NCBI GenBank assembly: GCA_036557525.1 | Contig: DATBHH010000001.1 | Location: forward strand, 1-5,058 | Length of the DNA stretch: 5,058 nt | Direction of reading: 5' to 3' | Source: VRUE01 sp036557525 | GTDB taxonomy: Bacteria > Actinomycetota > Thermoleophilia > Solirubrobacterales > 70-9 | Part shown: one piece after another, positions 1 to 5,058 of the stretch | Layout: every line of letters starts with the position of its first letter | Position numbering within the stretch: position 1 is the first letter of the stretch | Position numbers and translations under genes: made by a program | The notes under the pieces: model-generated | The model's database searches: none | Told to the model about the DNA's origin: nothing | The model's input: only the letters and a program-made list of their open reading frames with translations

Positions 1-1218
<1,218 letters not shown>

Positions 1219-1225
1219 TCAGGCC

Positions 1226-1245
1226 GCTGCAAGCCGGCGCATCTC
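1226..1245 (+). repeat. 20-nt direct repeat, copy 1
   Basis: This sequence (GCTGCAAGCCGGCGCATCTC) starts 8 bases after the gyrB stop codon and is repeated perfectly at 1349-1368. The match stops at both edges: the flanking bases are C and G here but A and C at the second copy. The two copies start 123 bp apart and frame the spacer. Confidence 0.9.
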
Positions 1246-1273
1246 GGGGTCTTCGCTCGCGCTACTCGGGTCA

Positions 1274-1289
1274 CGCACCGGCGGGTGCG
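1274..1289 (+). repeat. GC-rich hairpin in the gyrB-gyrA spacer
   Basis: CGCACC (1274-1279) and GGTGCG (1284-1289) are perfect inverted repeats around a GGCG loop, giving a 6-bp stem made mostly of G-C pairs. The stem is followed by a C-rich stretch and not by T residues, so it does not have the form of an intrinsic terminator. It could act as an mRNA structure between the two cistrons or be part of a dispersed intergenic repeat unit. Confidence 0.5.
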
Positions 1290-1348
1290 CTCCCCTCCTC
1301 GCGCTCCCTGCAGTCCCCGGCCTGCTTGGTTTTCGCGACCTGGCGGGA

Positions 1349-1368
1349 GCTGCAAGCCGGCGCATCTC
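1349..1368 (+). repeat. 20-nt direct repeat, copy 2
   Basis: This is a perfect second copy of the sequence at 1226-1245. It ends 2 bases before the gyrA Shine-Dalgarno sequence, so the copy lies within the likely 5' region that sets gyrA translation. GGGAGC at 1345-1350, overlapping its left edge, can also pair with GCTCCC at 1303-1308. Confidence 0.9.
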
Positions 1369-1370
1369 CG

Positions 1371-1376
1371 AAGGAG
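1371..1376 (+). promoter_or_regulatory. Shine-Dalgarno site of gyrA
   Basis: AAGGAG lies 8 bases upstream of the ATG at 1385, an ideal spacing. The extended AAGGAGTGATC is close to the full complement of the 16S rRNA 3' end. This site decides the gyrA start in favour of the ATG at 1385. Confidence 0.88.
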
Positions 1377-1384
1377 TGATCTAG

Positions 1385-1765
1385 ATGGAGGGAGGGGGCC
1401 TCGAGGCCCTGACCGGCCGGATCGAGGAGCGCGATCTCACCAACGAGATGCGCTCCTCCTACCTCGACTACGCGATGAGCGTGATCGTCGGGCGGGCGCT
1501 GCCCGACGTTCGCGACGGTCTCAAGCCGGTCCACCGCCGCGTCCTCTACGGGATGCACGACCTCGGCCTGCAGCCGAACCGGCCCTACCGGAAGTCGGCG
1601 ACGATCGTCGGCGAGGTGATGGGGAAATATCACCCGCACGGCGACTCGGCGATCTACGACACGCTGGCCCGGATGGCGCAGGATTTCTCGCTGCGCTACC
1701 CCCTGGTCGACGGCCAGGGCAACTTCGGCTCGATCGACGACGACCCGCCGGCGGCGATGCGCTAC
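1385..1765 (+). other. gyrA: GyrA N-extein, ending at the catalytic tyrosine
   Basis: These 127 codons encode the GyrA N-terminal arm and most of the 5Y-CAP (winged-helix) cleavage domain. The segment includes the quinolone-resistance-determining region: GDSAIYD at 1640-1660 keeps Ser at the position of E. coli Ser83 (codon 1646-1648) and Asp at that of Asp87 (codon 1658-1660). It ends in Arg126-Tyr127; the Tyr codon 1763-1765 is the last one before the intein. The numbering runs 5 ahead of E. coli, where the nucleophile is Tyr122. Confidence 0.95.
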
Positions 1766-4700
1766 TGCGTCAGCGGCGACACCCGTGTCGCGACGACGCG
1801 GGGGACCGTTCGGATCGCCTCGATCGTCCCCGGGGCCGAAGCGAACTCGGACCACGACCTGAACCTCCAAGTCCTGGACCGCCGCGGACGGCCGGTGCGG
1901 GCCACGAAGCTCTTTCACTCCGGGGAGCACCCGACGCTCCGCCTGCGGACGTCGCAGGGTCACGAGCTGACGGGGACCCACAATCATCCGGTCCTCTGCC
2001 TCGTCGACATGGCCGGCGTACCCCTCCTTCTCTGGAAGCTCTTGGAGGAGATTCGCCCCGGCGATCGGGTTCTCATCTCCCGCACCGATCAGGGCGATGA
2101 CGCCCCGCTCGCCAAGCCCGAGCGCCAGCTCGCGCTGCTCGCCGGCGCGTTCGTCTCCGAGGGGTGGATCGGCGCCGGGCGCGCCGGCTTCAGCAACGTC
2201 GACGAGAGCTTCTTCGCGGAGACCCTGGCCGCATACGACGCCATCGTCGGGGGTCCGCGGTACGTCTACTCGCGCCGCATCGCCTCGGGCAGGGTGTTGC
2301 ACGAGCTGGACGTGCAGAATCTCGCTCGGCTTCGAGAGAGCCCGCTCGCCGAGCTCGCGGGCAAGGCGCGGGAGAAGCGCGTGCCCGAGTTCGTGTGGCA
2401 ATCGGCGCAGCCATTCAAGCGAGCCTTCCTGAGCGCGCTCTTCACCGGCGACGGCTCCTCCTCGCTGCTTCACCGGAACACGATCCAGATCTCCTACTCG
2501 ACCTACAGCGAGCAGCTCGCCCGTGACGTCCAGCTCCTGCTGCTAGAGGCCGGCGTCGTCTCTCGTCTCTGCCGCTATCAGAAGGGCGAGCTCAAGGTCG
2601 TCGTCAGCAACCGCCGCGACGCCCGGTTGTTCGCCCGCAACGTCGGGTTCACCGGCGAGAAGCAGGCCAAGCTGGAGAGAGACCTGGCGACGATCCCCGC
2701 CGGGAGCCGAGCCCTCAGCCAGGACCACGTTCCCTTTGTCGCCGAGTACATCCGCTCCGACTGCGACTCCAGGTGGACCGAGCGCGATCGGCTCCGCCGC
2801 CACGACATCGACCGGGTCGAGCGCTGGGAGCAGGGCGGAACGGCGATCATGGAGCGGATCGAGTCGGCGGAGGTCCGCGAGGTCGTCGAGCCGCTGGTCA
2901 CGGGCGACTACTTCTACGCCGAGGTCGAGTCGGTCGAGAGCGCCGGGGTTCAGCCCGTTTTCTCGATCCGCGTCGACAGCGACGATCACTCGTTCCTTAC
3001 CAACGGGTTCGTCAGCCACAACACCGAGGCCCGCCTAGCCTCGCTCTCGACCGAGCTGCTGCGCGACATCGACGCCGACACCGTCGATTTCGGCGCCAAC
3101 TACGACGAGACCCAGCGCGAGCCGCTGGTCCTGCCGTCGCGGTTCCCCAACCTGCTCGTCAATGGCGCCTCGGGGATCGCGGTCGGGATGGCGACCAACA
3201 TTCCGCCGCACAACCTGCGCGAGACGATCGGCGCCGTCAAGGCGTACATCGCTAGTCCCGAGATCGACCTGGCGGGACTGATGGAGCACGTCAAGGGCCC
3301 GGACTTTCCCGGCGGCGGGATGATGAGCGCCGAGGGGATCCGCGATGCCTACGCCTCGGGCCGCGCCTCGGTCCGGGTCCGGGCGCGGGCCCACGTCGAG
3401 CCGCTCAAAGGCGGTCGCGAGGCGATCGTCGTCACCGAGCTCCCGTTCATGGTCAAGAAGGGCGGCGACGGCGGCCTGATCACGAAGATCGCCGACCTCG
3501 TCCGCGAGAAAAAAATCACCGGGATCTCCGACCTGCGCGACGAGACCGACCGCTCCGGGATGCGGCTGGTGATCGAGACGAAGCGCGGCGGCGACCCGCC
3601 GGAGGTCGTTCTCAATCAGCTCTACAAACGGACGCCGATGCAGACCACGTTCGGCGTCAACATGGTCGCGCTCGTCGACGGCGTGCCGCGCACGCTCAGC
3701 CTCAAGGAGCTGGTCGAGCACTACGCCTTCCATCAGCGCGAGGTCCTCACCCGGCGGACCCAGTACGAGCTGCGCCGGGCAGAGGCACGGGCCCACATCC
3801 TCGAGGGGCTGCTGATCGCGCTCGACAACCTCGACGCCGTGATCGAGCTGATCCGGGGCTCGAGCGACACCGACACGGCGCGATCCGGCCTGATCGGGAA
3901 ATTCGGGCTCTCCGAGCTTCAGGCGCAGGCGATCCTCGACATGCGACTCGCCCGCCTGACGGCGCTCGAGTCGGACAAAGTCCGCGACGAGCACAGGGAC
4001 CTGATGGAGAGGATCGGTGAGCTGCGGGCGATTCTCGGCGACCCGGCCAGGATCGACGCGATCCTGGTCGAGGAGCTCGACGAAGTCGCCGACCGCTATG
4101 GAGACGAGCGCCGCACCGAAGTGACCCACTTCGAGGGCGACATGGACATCGAGGACATGATCGCCGACCAGCAGATGGTGATCTCGATCACCCATTCGGG
4201 CTACGCCAAGCGACTGCCGCTCGCGACCTACCGCCAGCAGAACCGCGGCGGCCGCGGGGTGATGGGCATGGATCTCAAAGAGGACGACTACATCGAGCAC
4301 CTGCACATTTGCTCGACCCACGACTTCCTGCTCTTCTTCACCAACCGCGGCAAGGTCTACCGCCTCAAGGTCTACGAGCTGCCGGAGGGATCGCGGACCT
4401 CGAAAGGCCGGGCTCTGGTCAACGTCCTGCCGCTCCGCGACGGCGAGAAGGTCACCGCGGTGATCCCGACCAGGGACTTCACGGAGAACAAATACCTGGT
4501 CTTCGCGACCGCCGCCGGGCTGGTCAAGAAAACCGAGTTCAAGGCCTACAACACGCCGATCCGGGCCGACGGGATCATCGCGATCAAGATCCGCGACAAC
4601 GACGAGCTCGTCCAGGTGCGCCTGACGTCGGGCGATGACGACATCCTCCTCGTCTCGAAGTCCGGGCACGCAGCGCGTTTCTCGGAGACGGCGGTGCGGG

Positions 4701-5058
4701 CGATGGGACGCGACACCAGCGGCGTCAAGGGGATGAACGTCTCCGACAAGGGCAACCGGGTCCTGGCGATGGACGTCGCCCGCGACGACACCGAGCTCTT
4801 CGTCGTCACCGAGAACGGCTACGGCAAGCGCACGGCGGTCTCCGAGTACCCGGTCAAGGGGCGCGGCACCAAAGGAGTGCTGACCGCCAAGCTGACCGAG
4901 AAGAAGGGGGGCCTCGCAGGCGCCCTGATCGTCCGCGAGCACCAGGACCTGCTGTTCATCTCCCAGAACGGGATGGTCCAGCGGACCCGGGCGGGCGGGA
5001 TCTCGCAGATGGGCCGCCCGACGCAGGGAGTCAAAGTGATGAACATGAAGGACGACGA
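1385..5058 (+). CDS. gyrA: DNA gyrase subunit A precursor with in-frame intein (3' end outside window)
   Basis: GyrA is the DNA cleavage-religation and wrapping subunit of gyrase. The frame is open for 1224 complete codons: 127 of N-extein, 419 of intein and 678 of C-extein, giving 805 residues of mature GyrA before the window ends. The ATG at 1385 is chosen because of its strong ribosome binding site and because the product starts near the family N-terminus (SSYLDYAMSVIVGRALPD follows about 23 residues in). The winged-helix region carries KYHPHGDSAIYD, with Ser88 and Asp92 equivalent to E. coli Ser83 and Asp87, and AAMRY with catalytic Tyr127. After the intein come the tower (GIAVGMATNIPPHN at 3176-3217), a long coiled-coil arm (about 3719-4040) and a C-terminal beta-propeller with GyrA-box QNRGGRG at 4238-4258. 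Six propeller blades can be recognised, so little should be missing. The GyrA-box separates it from ParC. Confidence 0.97.
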   Translation, partial: MEGGGLEALTGRIEERDLTNEMRSSYLDYAMSVIVGRALPDVRDGLKPVHRRVLYGMHDLGLQPNRPYRKSATIVGEVMGKYHPHGDSAIYDTLARMAQDFSLRYPLVDGQGNFGSIDDDPPAAMRYCVSGDTRVATTRGTVRIASIVPGAEANSDHDLNLQVLDRRGRPVRATKLFHSGEHPTLRLRTSQGHELTGTHNHPVLCLVDMAGVPLLLWKLLEEIRPGDRVLISRTDQGDDAPLAKPERQLALLAGAFVSEGWIGAGRAGFSNVDESFFAETLAAYDAIVGGPRYVYSRRIASGRVLHELDVQNLARLRESPLAELAGKAREKRVPEFVWQSAQPFKRAFLSALFTGDGSSSLLHRNTIQISYSTYSEQLARDVQLLLLEAGVVSRLCRYQKGELKVVVSNRRDARLFARNVGFTGEKQAKLERDLATIPAGSRALSQDHVPFVAEYIRSDCDSRWTERDRLRRHDIDRVERWEQGGTAIMERIESAEVREVVEPLVTGDYFYAEVESVESAGVQPVFSIRVDSDDHSFLTNGFVSHNTEARLASLSTELLRDIDADTVDFGANYDETQREPLVLPSRFPNLLVNGASGIAVGMATNIPPHNLRETIGAVKAYIASPEIDLAGLMEHVKGPDFPGGGMMSAEGIRDAYASGRASVRVRARAHVEPLKGGREAIVVTELPFMVKKGGDGGLITKIADLVREKKITGISDLRDETDRSGMRLVIETKRGGDPPEVVLNQLYKRTPMQTTFGVNMVALVDGVPRTLSLKELVEHYAFHQREVLTRRTQYELRRAEARAHILEGLLIALDNLDAVIELIRGSSDTDTARSGLIGKFGLSELQAQAILDMRLARLTALESDKVRDEHRDLMERIGELRAILGDPARIDAILVEELDEVADRYGDERRTEVTHFEGDMDIEDMIADQQMVISITHSGYAKRLPLATYRQQNRGGRGVMGMDLKEDDYIEHLHICSTHDFLLFFTNRGKVYRLKVYELPEGSRTSKGRALVNVLPLRDGEKVTAVIPTRDFTENKYLVFATAAGLVKKTEFKAYNTPIRADGIIAIKIRDNDELVQVRLTSGDDDILLVSKSGHAARFSETAVRAMGRDTSGVKGMNVSDKGNRVLAMDVARDDTELFVVTENGYGKRTAVSEYPVKGRGTKGVLTAKLTEKKGGLAGALIVREHQDLLFISQNGMVQRTRAGGISQMGRPTQGVKVMNMKDD
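1766..3022 (+). mobile_element. GyrA intein with LAGLIDADG homing endonuclease (419 aa)
   Basis: This protein-splicing element excises itself from the GyrA precursor and joins Tyr127 to Thr128. It replaces nothing: removing it restores AMRY-TEARL, the normal gyrase sequence. Both halves match the Mycobacterium xenopi GyrA mini-intein closely, sharing for example LFHSGEHP, CLVD-AGVP and TNGFVSHN. Block A begins with Cys1 (CVSGDTRV). Block B GTHNHP has Thr71 and His74 (codons 1976 and 1985). Block F VDSDDHSF has His408. Block G ends in His418-Asn419, followed by Thr at +1, as at other GyrA inteins. The splicing parts are roughly residues 1-112 and 380-419, with an endonuclease between them. The length agrees with full-length mycobacterial GyrA inteins (about 420 residues). 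All catalytic residues for acyl shift, transesterification and Asn cyclisation are intact, so splicing is predicted to work. Confidence 0.97.
2120..2895 (+). other. LAGLIDADG homing endonuclease domain of the GyrA intein
   Basis: This domain lies between the N- and C-terminal splicing regions of the intein. In the family it cuts intein-free gyrA alleles at the insertion site so that repair copies the intein in. Two dodecapeptide motifs are visible: LLAGAFVSEG (2135-2164, intein residues 124-133, acidic Glu132) and LSALFTGDG (2429-2455, residues 222-230, acidic Asp229). They are 97 residues apart, normal for a single-chain two-motif enzyme. The stretch after the second motif (ISYSTYSEQLARDVQLLLLE, then a GVVSR segment) resembles the usual conserved block downstream in intein endonucleases. 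No stop or frameshift interrupts the domain. The first motif uses Glu in place of Asp, which is common in active members. Nuclease activity is inferred; domain edges are approximate. Confidence 0.88.
3023..5058 (+). other. gyrA: GyrA C-extein: tower, coiled coil and DNA-wrapping domain
   Basis: This segment starts with Thr128 (TEARL, E. coli TEIRL) and runs off the window after 678 complete codons. The first part completes the cleavage domain and tower; the Ile of GIAVGMAT corresponds to the E. coli DNA-bending Ile174. The coiled-coil arm and dimer exit gate follow, roughly 3719-4130, with the ILDMRLARLT signature at 3932-3961. The wrapping domain begins near 4139 (mature residue 500) and shows six repeated blades, the last being SQNGMVQRTRAGGISQMGRP and beyond. 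The GyrA-box at mature residues 533-539 reads QNRGGRG, with Asn at the second position where many bacteria have Arg or Lys. The box is needed for wrapping DNA and so for negative supercoiling. Confidence 0.95.

Larger units (their letters stand above)
1219..1384 (+). other. gyrB-gyrA spacer
   Basis: This 166-bp GC-rich spacer holds no convincing gene. It contains two copies of a 20-nt direct repeat, a hairpin, and the gyrA ribosome binding site at its right end. I see no stem followed by a T-run, so there is no obvious intrinsic terminator. I also see no clear -35/-10 promoter pair. Co-transcription of gyrB and gyrA is the simplest reading. The spacer is longer than expected for a tight operon, and the repeats account for most of the extra length. 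Confidence 0.7.

Noticed and set aside
1274..1289. The spacer hairpin as a rho-independent terminator of gyrB.
   Set aside because: The stem is only 6 bp and is followed by C-rich sequence with no T-run, so the terminator form is not met.
1271..2473. A 400-codon minus-strand open frame covering the spacer, the N-extein and part of the intein.
   Set aside because: It overlaps clearly coding gyrA and intein sequence, has no recognised motif and is explained by scarcity of stops in high-GC antisense frames.
1766..3022. The insertion as a new accessory domain of GyrA or a group I/II intron.
   Set aside because: It is in frame without stops, begins with Cys, ends in His-Asn before Thr, and matches known GyrA inteins at every block. 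RNA intron features are not needed and none was seen.
3035..4942. A 635-codon open frame on the minus strand, opposite the GyrA C-extein.
   Set aside because: The opposite strand carries an unmistakable gyrA with conserved motifs throughout. The minus-strand product is Asp/Val/Arg/Leu-rich low-information sequence with no recognisable domain, as expected from an antisense shadow in GC-rich DNA.

Overview
The window is a housekeeping DNA gyrase locus from a high-GC bacterium. It holds the 3' half of gyrB (1-1218, cut by the left edge), a 166-bp spacer (1219-1384), and most of gyrA (1385-5058, cut by the right edge). All genes are on the + strand. The gyrB-gyrA order, strong G/C preference at third codon positions, and a GyrA intein closely resembling the mycobacterial GyrA inteins suggest an actinobacterial host. 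The GyrB carries a long insert in its C-terminal half of the kind known from E. coli GyrB, and classical actinobacteria such as Mycobacterium lack it. A deep-branching actinobacterial lineage (for example Thermoleophilia) is my best guess, but the sequence alone does not prove it.

The most notable feature is an in-frame intein of 419 codons (1766-3022) inside gyrA. It sits directly after the catalytic tyrosine (Tyr127, equivalent to E. coli Tyr122) and before Thr128 of the mature protein. This is the established GyrA intein site. All splicing residues are visible: Cys1, the block B Thr71/His74, block F His408, the His418-Asn419 pair, and a Thr at +1. Between the two splicing halves is a two-motif LAGLIDADG homing endonuclease domain with both acidic residues intact (Glu132 and Asp229). 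The element therefore looks like a full, potentially mobile intein and not a mini-intein.

Together, GyrB (ATPase and TOPRIM metal-binding subunit) and GyrA (cleavage-religation and DNA-wrapping subunit) form the A2B2 gyrase that introduces negative supercoils. Because the intein splits GyrA next to its nucleophile, supercoiling activity should depend on protein splicing. The spacer contains a perfect 20-nt direct repeat, a GC-rich hairpin and the gyrA ribosome binding site, with no clear intrinsic terminator, so the two genes are probably co-transcribed. I see no RNA genes, CRISPR array or transposase. I also see no previously undescribed system: the intein belongs to a known family and site.
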